In this document: in pieces, positions 32,582 to 44,330 of the stretch
How positions within the stretch are numbered: the first letter of the stretch is position 1
Layout: each line of letters opens with the position of its first letter
Assembly (NCBI GenBank): GCA_013350335.1
Contig: CM023539.1
Span: 31,792,631-31,856,630 of the forward strand
Source of the DNA: Chimonanthus salicifolius
Taxonomy: Eukaryota > Streptophyta > Magnoliopsida > Laurales > Calycanthaceae
Direction of reading: 5' to 3'
Length of the DNA: 64,000 bases
The notes under the pieces: model-generated
Told to the model about the DNA's origin: nothing
Seen by the model: the letters and a program-made list of their open reading frames with translations, nothing else
Database searches by the model: none
Program-made: the position numbers and the translations under genes

Positions 32582-34116
32582 GACTTCGGCCGACTGCTCT
32601 CCTATCAAACAGGACTTTGTATTTATCTTAGACTAGATCAACACATGATGGGAATACCAACATCCAGTATTTTTGTCCACCACATCAACCCACACAGTCA
32701 TTCAGATCTATCATATCAGATTACTTAGTTTTCTCTTTTTACTTCCTTGTTGGTAAAATTAGTATTCCAACTTACATTTGACATTTAATTGGCATCATGA
32801 TTAAGTGGAAAATCAAATAGGGAAGGGAAGAAATAATAATTTTGATCAGAAAGAAACCTGAATTTGTTGCTGGAAGAGCTTGAAGTGAGCAGAAGTAGCC
32901 TCCATAAAGAGCCGAAGCTGTGCCTGTCTACAACCAAAGAAGAGAAACGCGTTCACTTCTTCCACATAGCACACAAACTGGTAATGGGTACTGATTTTAT
33001 AGAAGAGTGGCAACCGAATTTTGCCTCTTTGCTTCGACTGCAGTTTTACTTCCTAACCTTCCCAAAGGGAGGAACTAGTTGCTGAAAGTGTTTATTGCTC
33101 CTCTTCTTTGTTCCTGCGAGTGAGGGAAAAAAAGGCTTCAAAACTCATCAATCAAATATTTTACTGGGACTGATCTGATTTTCATGTTCGAATTATGGGA
33201 AAAACCTGTCATGAAAGTGAGATCTGTCGCCAGATTACAGGGAGATGATCATGGGAATGAAATCTGCTTCCACTCTTGGCAGATGTGTCCAATGGCAAAA
33301 CTTCTCTGTTTTCCTCCCTTTATCTGTCTCTGCAGCAATTATCTAAGACAAGGGATGAGAAGAGAGAAAAAGGAAGATATATGTAAAAGGAGAGAGAAGA
33401 GAGAATTGGGCTGGGATGATACAAGGGCTCTCTCCTCGGGAGGGATGGTTGTGGTGGTGCAGTGTATTGAATGCAGAGACGGTCAGGCTGAGGTAATTCT
33501 GGGAAAGGGCTTCTGTTTCATTTCCCTTTCACTGCCATTTGACTAAAAGAAGAAAAATTTGTATAAAAATGTCTCTGAATGAAAATAAAAGAGATGAAAT
33601 ATGAAAATTTGTAATAGAGTTTGGGGTTCCTTTGTCTTCTCCGCCTGGACTTATTTATTTGTCCTCGCTTGCATGCATGCACAAATTCCCTCTCTCTCTC
33701 ATGTAATTTAAAAAAATATATATGGGGGTGTGCATTCATGTATTTGAGAGAATTAGATAAGTTTTCCCAAGACAAATTTTATTTCCTACTACGTCTATTT
33801 CATAGAGCATGACTTTCTTGTAGATTCGAATTAGACAGCGGAATTTAAATTTTGTGGGAAACCCGTGGAACCATAAACCATAGAATGACGTTCTGCAAGA
33901 CAATTAAGGGGAAGTATATGATGATTTAGATCCTAATGATGAGGCCCATGATGAAGATCTAAATGAAGCAGATGAAATTGTACTTGGGTATCATTCAAGA
34001 ACAGAGGAAGGTAAGAGAGGATGTTCCTAGCTTTCCAACAAACCTACAACCTCTTCATTCTGAGCCTTATAGCCATAGCATTGGGTTGGAGCCTCTGCAC
34101 ATTATGGACTTTAAAA
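32582..34116. other. Low-repeat stretch, no confident gene
   Basis: Continues the flank of the solo LTR. On the minus strand 32941-32869 could be a short exon: a pyrimidine-rich tract ending TTGTAG precedes an open frame (QAQLRLFMEATSAHFKLF) that ends at CAG before GTTTCT. I cannot identify it. The 33340-33420 region is GA-rich. Other short frames have no recognisable domain. Confidence 0.3.
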
Positions 34117-34127
34117 TCCCACATTTA

Positions 34128-34292
34128 TCTACATAGATATAGCTTAACTGGTTGCCTCTTGTCTCAAGAAATAGGAGGTTACGAGTTCAAGTCTCCATAG
34201 CTTAACTTTGATGTGCACTAAGAGTGGACTTACCTGTGGAGATTTTACGTTGGGTATCCTACATTTTCCTACACGTAAATTAAAAAAAAGGT
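34128..34292 (+). mobile_element. tRNA-derived SINE with 11-bp target duplication
   Basis: 165 bases between TCCCACATTTA copies at 34117-34127 and 34293-34303. Its head has a pol III A box (TAGCTTAACTGG, near 34142) and, 43 bases on, a B box-like GAGTTCAAGTC. The body has GATTTTACG and CCTACATTTTCCTACAC, and it ends in an A run before the duplication. These are the defining features of a plant tRNA-related SINE. Confidence 0.9.
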
Positions 34293-34303
34293 TCCCACAT
34301 TTA

Positions 34304-35589
34304 AGGAACCATTTTCTATATGAAAGATTCTTGGATGAATTACGAATCATCAAATCCACATCGTCTCCTACGTGACACCAAATCATCATCCCACATTGCA
34401 TGGCATCTTCAAACTTAGAAACACATGGGCGTGTAAAGCTTGAAAGGACCACAGGAGAGAGTTTTGGATCTTGATGAGGAGTGGCATGTAAAGGGATGGG
34501 GGCCACAGATTTTAGAAGCTCTCCCAATCAAGCAAGTAATAAGAATGAATGGCCAAGATTGCATGCTCTCCTAGCACCCAAAATTCAACCAAACCCAATT
34601 GAGAATTCTTTTTATTTTCTTGTTTTTCTTAATTCAATAATTCCACGTGTCATCTAGTGGACGGTGCATTAAGATAACAATAGAATAAACTAAAGCATAT
34701 CATAGGTGTGCTCAATATGGATTAGAAACATGTATTTTTTTATTATTTTTTCCAACTGTTTTTGCAAATTTTAGTATAAATACATAGGCTTAGCCATTAT
34801 CCAAGACATACCATCGAATTTGAAGAATAAAATTTCTTCCACGCAAAGGCTAGAGGTTCTCTCCACATTTGAGACAAGTTAAATTCTTTTGTATTCTAGT
34901 TTGAATGTTGAATTTGTTTTCAATTTCTAGTTTGAATTGTTGTCTTTAGTCTGAAGGTCATTTTGAATTTGATTAAATACATGTTCGGACATAGAATTAT
35001 AATTTAAATTTATTCATTCAATTTAGATCGAATTGAGTTATAATTTCATTAGTGTTCAATTTCATGGTGCCAATTTGACCTAGTGAGATTTGAGTCATCT
35101 TTATTTTTTTATTGAGTGAAACTTAGATTTGGTGATTCAACCCAACTTTGAATTTTCTCCTGATACAAGTTGATGGGAAAGTTGACTTTTAAGGTTTTTT
35201 AGTTTTGAAATTCTAGATCTGAATTGTAGAATTTAGGTCTAAATTGTTTCACCGTTATTTATGACCATGGATCTTCATCAAACTAATGCATGAAGAATAA
35301 GCTTTTACCATTAAATATGTGATGGTTGCGGAATGTGGAAATAAAATATAGCCATTGGCCAATAAAATATTATTCTACTTGCGATTACTCAAGTATGTCC
35401 ATGGCCATTTAAGTTGTTTTTTGGTGCATTGACTAATTCATGATTCTCTGTTGTCATTGATAGGGCTAGCGATGTGACCGTGCCCTGTACATCGCATCCT
35501 ATTGCTAGGTAAAATGAATTTTCCTTTTAACTTATGACAACATCCGGCAACATGTGAGATTGATTAGATAATTTAACCCCGTCAAAGAT
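34304..35589. other. Non-coding AT-rich stretch with LTR-like TATA region
   Basis: AGTATAAATACATAGG near 34770 and a following leader-like segment resemble an LTR or promoter; no ends could be paired. The rest shows no gene. Confidence 0.3.
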
Positions 35590-35605
35590 TGAGGAATTGA
35601 TTTTT

Positions 35606-36161
35606 TTTTTAAAGTTTATGTGAGGAAAATCACAGGATTCTCAGTGTAAAATATTCATGAGTAGACTCCTACCCCTAAGGAACACCAAGGTTAGGCCATG
35701 GGTATTCGAACCCGTGACCCTTGTCACAAATATCGGCAGTATTTTCAAATTTACTGCGTTTTTATCGACAAAATACCATTACTGCGTTAAAAACGTGTTT
35801 TTATCTCCACGACCATAAATTTTCGGTAAATTCCCGATAAAATCGCGTTAAAAATGCGATAAACGTTAATAACGCGATAATATTCCGGTAAATTTCTGGT
35901 AAATTCCCGAGAAATTCCCGGTAAATTCCCTATACCATTTTTATTTCATAAATTTTTTTATTTATTTTATTTATTTTATTTTTTAAATATTATAATTTCC
36001 ACGAGATTTTCCCGTTAAATTCCCGGTAAAAATCTGAGAATTTAAAAATATCCCGTCATTACCAATTGCCGTTAATATCCCGAGAACGGTATTTGTCACT
36101 ATGCCCGTGACCTCCCATTTCCTGAGGTGTGAGATAACCAGCTGAACTACACCCATATGGA
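35606..36161 (-). mobile_element. tRNA-derived SINE with 16-bp TSD, interrupted by a MITE
   Basis: TGAGGAATTGATTTTT flanks the unit at 35590-35605 and 36162-36177. On the minus strand the head has an A box TAGTTCAGCTGG (about 36150) and, after removal of the insert at 35719-36103, a B box GGTTCGAATAC 44 bases downstream. The tail has ATTTTACACTGAGAATCC and TTTTCCTCAC, similar to the SINE at 34128, then an A run. Without the insert and its duplicated 8 bases the SINE is about 163 bases. Confidence 0.9.
35719..36103. mobile_element. 385-bp hAT-like MITE inside a SINE
   Basis: Flanked by a perfect 8-bp duplication CCCGTGAC (35711-35718 and 36104-36111). Termini CCTTGTCACAAATATCG and (reverse complement) CATAGTGACAAATACCG are imperfect inverted repeats, 13 of 17 matching. 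The interior is built of CGGTAAATTCCCG-like and GCGATAA-like short palindromic units and has no open frame. The 8-bp TSD and size indicate a non-autonomous hAT-type MITE. Confidence 0.88.
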
Positions 36162-36177
36162 TGAGGAATTGATTTTT

Positions 36178-37337
36178 CTACATTAGTTGAAGGTCTATTA
36201 TGGGTTATGCTACCATAATAGACCTTGGTCTATTATGGTGAGGATCTTGACAAAACTCTCTCATCTAATCATTATATTCTTGTGAGATAGGCCACAATGC
36301 TTATAACAATTAAAATTTATTGTTCAAAATGACAAGATAAAATTATATCCACTTTGTATTTATCTCATTTTACACAATCCATCAATTAATATTTAATTTG
36401 ACATATAATCACTCACTAACTAAGTTGCACAGTGTTGTCATGCACATCAAATGTGGAACCTACCAATACCAAATAAGATGATGATGAGTACATAGGAATT
36501 GTTCTTTTTTAAATATCTGGACCTTAAAAAATCATCGTAATTAGATTGATCGGACTATATTTTTAAAGGCTATAAAAAATCATACCTAACATGTGGATTT
36601 AACATCTTATTGTCTACTTAAAAATATAATGAGAAATCTCCTTAATTAAGCTTCAGCAGCCTTCTTAGAGTTTTTGAGGAGGCTGTTGCAGTTGTCTACT
36701 TGTCTTGGCATGAGTTTCATTGTTACTGAGTTGTAACAGTGTAAACCATGTTGGGCTTGGAGGTCGGATTAGGGCTTCCTAATCCATCAAATGTTTATAA
36801 TATTAATTTATGCCTATTTCTTTAAAAAGTTATCAGTAGATCATGTATAAAGATACAAATGAGAATAGCATTGAGTATGTGAGTCAAATTCACAGAGAAT
36901 GGGTAAGCTGACCCACCCTTATTTGGGAGGTTTGGTAGTAGAATTTTTGGTTATTGAGTTAAAGATGATGTCTGTGAGAGTATAAATTGTCATACTATAT
37001 ATATATATATATATATAGTTTTATGAAAATAAATTATTAAATTTAAATATAATTGTCAATTTTAGATTGATAAAATAAATGACTTAATTGATGATGATAT
37101 CATAATATAAATTATGAGTAGTCACATTTAATTAATAGACATTTCTTGTGAATCTATGTTATAGGTATCATTAGGAGAACTATTATTACACTCAAAATGA
37201 GACTGAATTATGTATTAATATTGGTTGGACACGATTATCTATCCATGTAGCAATTGTAAACATTGTGACCACATTAGTGTCTTTGAACTACAAATAACAA
37301 ATACACATAGGACAATGGCTTTCCAAAAATTGTGAAA
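36178..37337. other. AT-rich non-coding stretch with a TA microsatellite
   Basis: Contains a (TA)n run near 36996-37018 and no open frame with a recognisable motif. Confidence 0.4.
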
Positions 37338-37408
37338 ATTCCTTTCGGCATAGAAAATCTTCTCATTAATAGCTCTAACAATTGATACTTGCATAGATGT
37401 CTAAAGAA

Positions 37409-37440
<32 letters not shown>
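37338..37440. repeat. Direct duplication, copy 1 (empty hAT site)
   Basis: AATTCCTTTCGGCATAGAAA through TCTAAAGAAGTGATATATAT. The same sequence recurs as 37445-37487 plus 44279-44330, where it is split by hAT-2. Copy 1 has GCTCTAAC only once, so it preserves the unoccupied site. Confidence 0.9.
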
Positions 37441-37444
<4 letters not shown>

Positions 37445-38190
37445 AATTCCTTTCGGCATAGAAAATCTTCTCATTAATAGCTCTAACCAGGGGTTGAAAT
37501 ATCACCCCTGTCGATATATCGGCCGATAAGTATCTCTCTCTTCATTTTTTTTTTTTGCAATTTTGTTCGAATTTTTTTAGGTAATGTCAGAAAATTTGGG
37601 GCTTCTTGAAAATGTAATTTTTTCGTTAAATATCAGTCGTATACATATTCAAATTATTTATTTAAGTTTCGAATACAATTAATATTAAAATTAACAATAG
37701 CTGATGTTAACTTATAAAAACAGGAAAATGTCCCATCAATGGAGAGGAACATGTAAATGTAAATGAAAAAAAAAAAAAAATTCACATTCATTGAATAGTA
37801 TTTTAAAATTCAAATCATGTTTTTAAAATTTTCAAGAAGTGGTAATAAAAGGCAAAATAGTATTTTATAAGTGAAGACCTCTGAATAATATGGTAATTTT
37901 TTTAAAGGGAGTTCGATTATCTTAGCTTAGACTAGAAAAATTGAGATCAAAGTAGACTATTAGTTATCTATCAAAATTTGAATTCATTTTAAGTAAATCT
38001 CAATGAAATTGAATTTCATATAAAGAGTTCACTCTATCTTAGAGGTATAAATTTTAATGGGTTTAAAGATAATATATTAAATCTAATAATAATGATTAGT
38101 ACTAATACTTCAAAGTTGAAAACTTGAAACCACTTGAGTTTCACCAAATACATCAAAGATTGTCCAAATTTTCTCAAAACAAATGTAATA

Positions 38191-41100
38191 TTACTATGGA
38201 TCCAGCTCTTCATATGGATAACCCGGGAAGTGGAAATAAAATCTTGCATACGTCTCTTCCGGAAGTCGCTCATCATTAGACGTGTAGTGGGATGTTGACG
38301 ATGGATTGTGGTACTGCCAACTATCAGATGAAGGTTGCGACTGACGATCTGAAATCGACATGGACTGCATATTACTGGATAATGAGTTCGTGTCGACGTG
38401 CCCATAGCTCGGTTGACCATAATATCCTGTGAGCGTATATCCGAAAGATACATATTCTTCACCGGGCAAGTTTGTTCCGCCATGAGGAGGTGTATGTTGC
38501 CTATCATCCTATTGGTAATGGACTTCACTCATGTTGTGATAATACTCCGGTGGATTTGCAGGCTCAACATCCACAACAATATTTGGATGAGTAAAATCCA
38601 ACCCATCATCTGACCCATTACCGTCATCGGTAGATGAATCAGAATCAGATCTAGCCGACTCATAATCACGTCTGCTAGGTTGGCTGCTCGAAACAACAAG
38701 TTCTTTTCCTCTTATTGATCTCCTCTTCTGTGAAGAGGTAGATACCCCACCTGTCCCAGTGGGCCGCTCACTAACAGAATGGCGACGTGGTGCCATCCTT
38801 GTACTTGTCTGACGTTCTAGACCCACATTTGGAAAGCGGGACACACTGATTGAATGGCGGCGACCTTCATTTTCCGCCTTTTCATCGGAATCTTGCAATT
38901 CTCCCAACTCTACACTTTGATCTAAAAATGATATATCTAGATCATGAAGTACAGGTTGTTCTTCCTCTTCGATCCATTCACTTAATGGATCATTATAGGT
39001 AAATAGAGACTCGAGGTCGATCGGGACGAAAAAATCATCGGCATCTGCCCGTGTCAACTTGGGGTACCTCCTCAAATTCCTTGCCCTTAGCTGCTGATTG
39101 TAGTGTAGGTACACTAAATCATTCAGTCTTTGAGATGATAATCTGTTTAGAGGCTTGCTGTGGACATATTTAAATGTCGACCAGTTACGCTCGCAGTTGG
39201 TTGCACTGCACGTCTGACTCATCAGCTTGATGGCATACTTCCTCAATATAGGTGAGCTGTTGCCAAAATATGTCCACCACTGTGTAGCACTCATCGTCGC
39301 CGTCTCTCTCAACCTAACATTGGCAGCTTCATCCGCAAATGACTCCAAGCGATTCTCATAATTGTGTAACTTCAAAACAAAAAGAAACACAATTAGTATT
39401 ATCGGATAAAGAACAACTTTTCAAATCATCGAAAATATTTGTGTCATAATGAACAAAAGTAATACATCTCTAAAACATGCCGCCCATTCACCAGGATGCA
39501 TGACACCCATAATCTCCAACGTCCGTCTTACGCAGTTACGAATTGAGTCAGTCGACAGTTCTAAACCTAACTCATTAGGTTTCTTTGAGAAGGGATTCAA
39601 ATAATATATTGCCAAGTGAAATACAATGCGATTAGCCTAAATATAAGATATGCACAATAATAAGATATAAACACACTAGCAAATAAAAAACTAACTTGCA
39701 ACGAACTGTGGGTTGGAGATGAAAAATTGATTAATCCTGTCGTTGATGATTTCCACGAATTGAACTGGAGGATTAACTTTCGCAACTTCAGTTTTAGCCT
39801 TTATGATGCATTTAAATACATAGGGGAGCGTCGGCTTCTTATCTCCGTCTATAAATCGGAGTGCTGTGACTATGGGAGCAGAGATGTTGATGGCCGATAC
39901 GATACTGTCCCAGAACACTTTAGACACAAACAAGTGTGTAATGTTCTGGTAATATCTTTGATGTTCAGCGTTCCTCATGTCGAACGCATTCGCAAAGGAC
40001 CTATTTCTCGCCATCTTCATCAATTTTGTCTTACTTCTTAAGAAGCTCTACATCGTAAGGAATACTGTGGTGAAACGTGTTACTAGCAGGTCGCAATAGT
40101 TCACGACATTTTGTGTACTTCCTCATTACCTCTAAATTCTAACATGATTGTATATAAATGTGGTGACATCCTTACACCAGTCAATTAGGTTCCCAAATTC
40201 CCTCACATTAGCAAAATCTTTGAGGATCAAGTTTATGCAGTGGGCCGCACAGGGGGTCCATAAGATCCACGGGTATGTGTTCCCGACCTTCCTCCCTCCC
40301 GACTTATAGCTCGCTCCATTGTTCGTTATAATTTGGACAACATTCTCAGGTCCAATTTCTTCTCAGACAGACACCATCAAGCTATAAAGAAAGTCACCAT
40401 CATTTATTCGGCCTGATGTGTCGTATGATTTATGATACACTGTGCCACATTGATTATAAATGAGGAAGTTAACGACACTACGGTTATCGTCACTTTTCCA
40501 GCCATCCGACATAAGGGTTACTCCCGTATCCTCCTAGGAAGACTTAAAATTATTTACTCATTCTCGAATCCGCTGTATTTCACTGGGGATGAACGTGGTA
40601 GAAATCTCATACGGTGATGGGAAGTTGATATTAGGTCAAGCAGTTGCGGATGCAAAGCATACAAACTTAAAATATGGATTTAAGATTTCAGTCGGTGGCC
40701 GATGGCTGTCGGCGAAAAACTTAGTGACTGCTGTCCCAACTAATTGTTTTGCCATCTCTTTGTCTACTTGATTTATTTTTCCTTATTTCAAGGAAGTTGG
40801 TCTGTCCCACATTGGATCACCAGCACCAACTGTATCCGGATTTACACCGTAGCGTTCAGTCCTTCCTCGTTCTTCTCCTCTGAATGCATTTTTAATGGAA
40901 TTCCATCGGCCCATAAATCCAGATTTTTGTTTGGATGATCCACGCGCAGTCCCTGATCCACTCGCACCGCCTGTGTAGAGTATTAAAATTCAGTTTTTGG
41001 CATTTTAATGTAATTTAGAAATAAATTGCTTTTGTTACATTAAACAATTAATTTAAAGAAATTAACCTGCACCACTCTGCCCTCTCATCTTATGTTCGCG

Positions 41101-41487
41101 GCGACTAATTCGCATTACACGCCATAGGTCTCTGTCCTCCTCAATCTCGTCTGGATCCTCTTCTGAAGACGACGAGACATTTTTCACGTATTGGCCCTTC
41201 CTTTCACTTTCTAAACAGTCTACCATTATGTGACCGATAGTATGCTTTTCTGCTTCAGTCCTTATTTTCTTTTTTTTGGCATTCACTTCCAGTAGTTGCT
41301 TGCAAATAATTTGCGCTTGTGTTGGTGCGCATTTGCAAGCGGCTACATCTCCCGTTTTTCCAGCTATATGTACCTTTAAACGGGTTATTCCTCCAGATAC
41401 CATCTTTTCACAGAAGTTGCATTTGACTTTGTTGTTACTATATCGTTCACCGAACAACCATGCTGGATCTTCATTGTTCTTAGCCAT
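38191..41487 (-). pseudogene. hAT-2 transposase (BED finger to dimerisation domain), disrupted
   Basis: Exon 1 (41487-about 41068) starts MAKNNEDPAWLFGERY and carries a BED-type finger (CNFCEKMVSGGITRLKVH). It ends SGAG at a GT donor. Exon 2 from about 40974 has NPDTVGAGDPMWDRP, ADSHRPPTEI, SDGWKSDDN, IITNNGASYKSG and PCAAHCINLILKD. Later pieces include 40023-39691 and 39390-38509 with QWWTYFGNSSPILRKYAIKL, CERNWSTFKYVHSKPLNRL and LVYLHYNQQL (dimerisation domain), then a Ser/Asp-rich tail to 38191. Stops occur near 40785, 40546, 40370 and 38509. The second catalytic Asp of the family (usually T-D-N-A) is Asn. It is not functional. Confidence 0.88.
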
Positions 41488-41497
41488 TGCTGTTTAA

Positions 41498-42990
41498 GAA
41501 TCTGATTTTTTTTATACATTTACACATTTTTGGACAATTTATCACATGAAAATGGGGGATTAAATGATAAAATTAAAAAAAAAAAGCATCATCTGCTGTG
41601 AACCTGAAAATTTTTACAGTAATAACACACTACAAACTCAGAGGCTTCATTTAAAAAATGAATCTGATTTTTTTGATACATTTACACATTTTTGGGCAAT
41701 TTATCACATGAAAATGGGGGATTAAATGATAAAATTAAAAAAAATCTCATCTGCTGTGAACCTGAAACTTTTTACACTAATAAGACACTAAAAATTCAGA
41801 GGCTTCATTTAAAAAAAGAATCTGATTTTTTTGATACATTTACACATTTTTGGGCAATTTATCACATGAAAATCGGAGATTAAATGATAAAATTAAAAAA
41901 AACATCATCTGCTGTGAACCTGAAACTTTTACAGTAATAACACACTACAAACTCAGAGGCTTCATTTAAAAATAGAATCTGATTTTTTTGATACATTTAC
42001 ACATTTTTGGGCAATTTATCACATGAAAATGGGGGATTAAATGATAAAATTAAAAAAAAAGCATCATCTGCTGTGAAACTGAAACTTGTTACAGTAATAA
42101 CATACTACAAACTCAGAGGCTTCATTTAAAAATAGAATCTGATTTTTTTGATACATTTACACATTTTTGGGCAATTTATCACATGAAAATGGGGGATTAA
42201 ATGATAAAATTAAAAAAAACCTCATATACTGTCAAATACTACTTTTTTTATAGTGCACAAATACTACTCACTGAGAGGGTTGGGTTAAAAATTATTCATA
42301 CGTTTTGGCTACATTTACATATTTTTTCCGTAATTTATCACATGAAAATGGGGGATTAAATGATAAATTAAAAAAAACCTCATCTACTGTCAAATACTAC
42401 TTTTTTTATAGTGAACAAACACTAATCACTGAGAGGGTCGGGTTAAAAAATATTCATACATTTTCGGTACATTTACATATTTTTTCGTAATTTATCACAT
42501 GAAAATGGGGGATTAAATGATAAAATTAAAAAAAAAGCCTCATCTACTTTCAAACTGGATTTTTTTACAGTACACAAACACTACTCACTGAGAGGGTTGG
42601 TTTAAAAAATATTCATACGTTTTGGGTACATTTACATATTTTTTCATAATTTATCACATGAAAATGGGGGATTAAATGATAAAACTAAAAAAAAAAAAAA
42701 GCCTCATCTACTTTCAAACTGAATTTTTTTACAGTACACAAACACTACTCACTGAGAGGGTTGGTTTAAAAAATATTCATACGTTTTGGGTACATTTACA
42801 TATTTTTTCGTAATTTATCACATGAAAATGGGAGATTAAATGATAAAATTAAAAAAAAACTCTCATCTACTTTAAAACTGAATTTTTTTACAGTACACAA
42901 ATACTACTCACTGATGGGGTTGGTTTAAAAAATATTCATACGTTTTCGGTACATTTACATATTTTTTCACAATTTATCACATGAAATCGA
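41498..42990. repeat. Ten-unit ~159-bp tandem array in hAT-2
   Basis: TTATCACATGAAA recurs at about 41539, 41701, 41859, 42016, 42176, 42335, 42492, 42651, 42815 and 42974 (spacing 157-164). Units 1-5 share ACACATTTTTGGGCAATT and CTGCTGTGAACCTG; units 6-10 share ACATATTTTTTCGTAATT and CTCACTGAGAGGGTT. So two sub-arrays were amplified separately. The array begins 11 bases upstream of the transposase ATG. Confidence 0.93.
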
Positions 42991-44330
42991 GGTTTTTGTT
43001 TAAACATTTTAAATTAATAATTACATTGCATGAAATTTATATTTTTTCACAGAACCTTCTTTCTAAAATCAGAGGGGTGTTTTATAAAAAAAAATCAGCA
43101 AATTTTCCCAATAATTACTATTTCTTAATTCTTATAATGTTTTGTAGTACATTTTCACTTTAGAAAATAAAAGAAAAAAAAAAAAACTAATCTGCATAAA
43201 AAAAATATCATACATTCATAATAACTTCTATGCTAAATGTTTAAGGCTTTAAGCATAAATAAATCACTATCAATAATTAATAATCCATATTTCTAAAACA
43301 ACCACATATTACAAAAAATACATTAAATATTAAACTTACATTAAAACCATAAAATATTTAGATCAGAAGGCTAAAAAATGAAAATGAAATAAAAACTTAC
43401 ATGAAAATGAAGATCAATCTATTTCCAGTACTTTGAACGGAATGATCTTTTAAGATAAGCCAATAATACACAAGGATTTCCAATCTAGCTGGATGAAAGT
43501 TTGTAAGATGGGGATAGGAGTTAGAAAATACCACTCCTGGATGAGTGAGTTTCGAAATGATTTTGTGGCTGAATGAAGAGATGTATGGGGTACTCATATA
43601 ATGGAGGAGTTCGGTCGGTTCAGATCACGGGTTTCAGAAATATTAATAAAAATTTCAGGCGTGGGAAACAGCAAGAATCCCACAGCCTGTTGGATGGGAT
43701 GTCATGCATGATTCCTGGGCGATATTTTGGACGATATATCACGCGATATATCGTCTGTGATATATCGCCCGATAATCATTCAAAATATCGTCGATATTAA
43801 TTTTTTATTCATATTAACTGTAACGATACGGACCGATATACAAGGATTATCAGCTGATATTCTGGACCGATAAACGGTCCAAATATCGCCCGATATTTGT
43901 ACCGAATATCGCCAATATCCAGTGGGTCCCACTACCGATAACGTTTTTTTTTTAAAAGAAAAACGGGGCATTTCAGACCGATAAATAGCTTATCGGGCGA
44001 TATTGCATCCGATATACGAACCAATATATCGTCCGTATCGACCGATATCGTTTTTTTTTTTTTAAAAAAAAAACCAGAAATAAATGTAATAAACTGATAT
44101 TTACCAATATCGGCCGATATTGGAGCCGATATTTACGACCGTTTATCGGTCATATCGGCCGATATTCCTACTGTACGGCCGATACTTATCGTATTGGCCG
44201 ATATTGTTCGGTTTGAAAAAACCGATATATCGGCCGATACGGTATGTATCGGCCGATATTTGAACCCTTGGCTCTAACAATTGATACTTGCATAGATGTC
44301 TAAAGAAGTGATATATATATATATATATAT

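Larger units (their letters stand above)
37488..44270 (-). mobile_element. hAT transposon hAT-2 (6.8 kb, decayed) with perfect TSD
   Basis: Termini CAGGGGTTGAAATATC and (reverse complement) CAAGGGTTCAAATATC. It is flanked by GCTCTAAC on both sides (37480-37487, 44271-44278). Both ends, especially 43710-44270, are packed with CCGATATATCGG-like palindromes. The minus strand holds a multi-exon transposase (41487-38194) and, upstream of it, a ten-unit ~159-bp tandem array (41498-42990). Termini and palindromes match hAT-1, so hAT-2 is the larger, formerly autonomous relative. Confidence 0.93.

Noticed and set aside
41498..42990. Regular repeats with spacers, considered as a CRISPR-like array
   Set aside because: The whole ~159-bp unit is repeated with no variable spacers, in a plant transposon; it is an ordinary tandem array.
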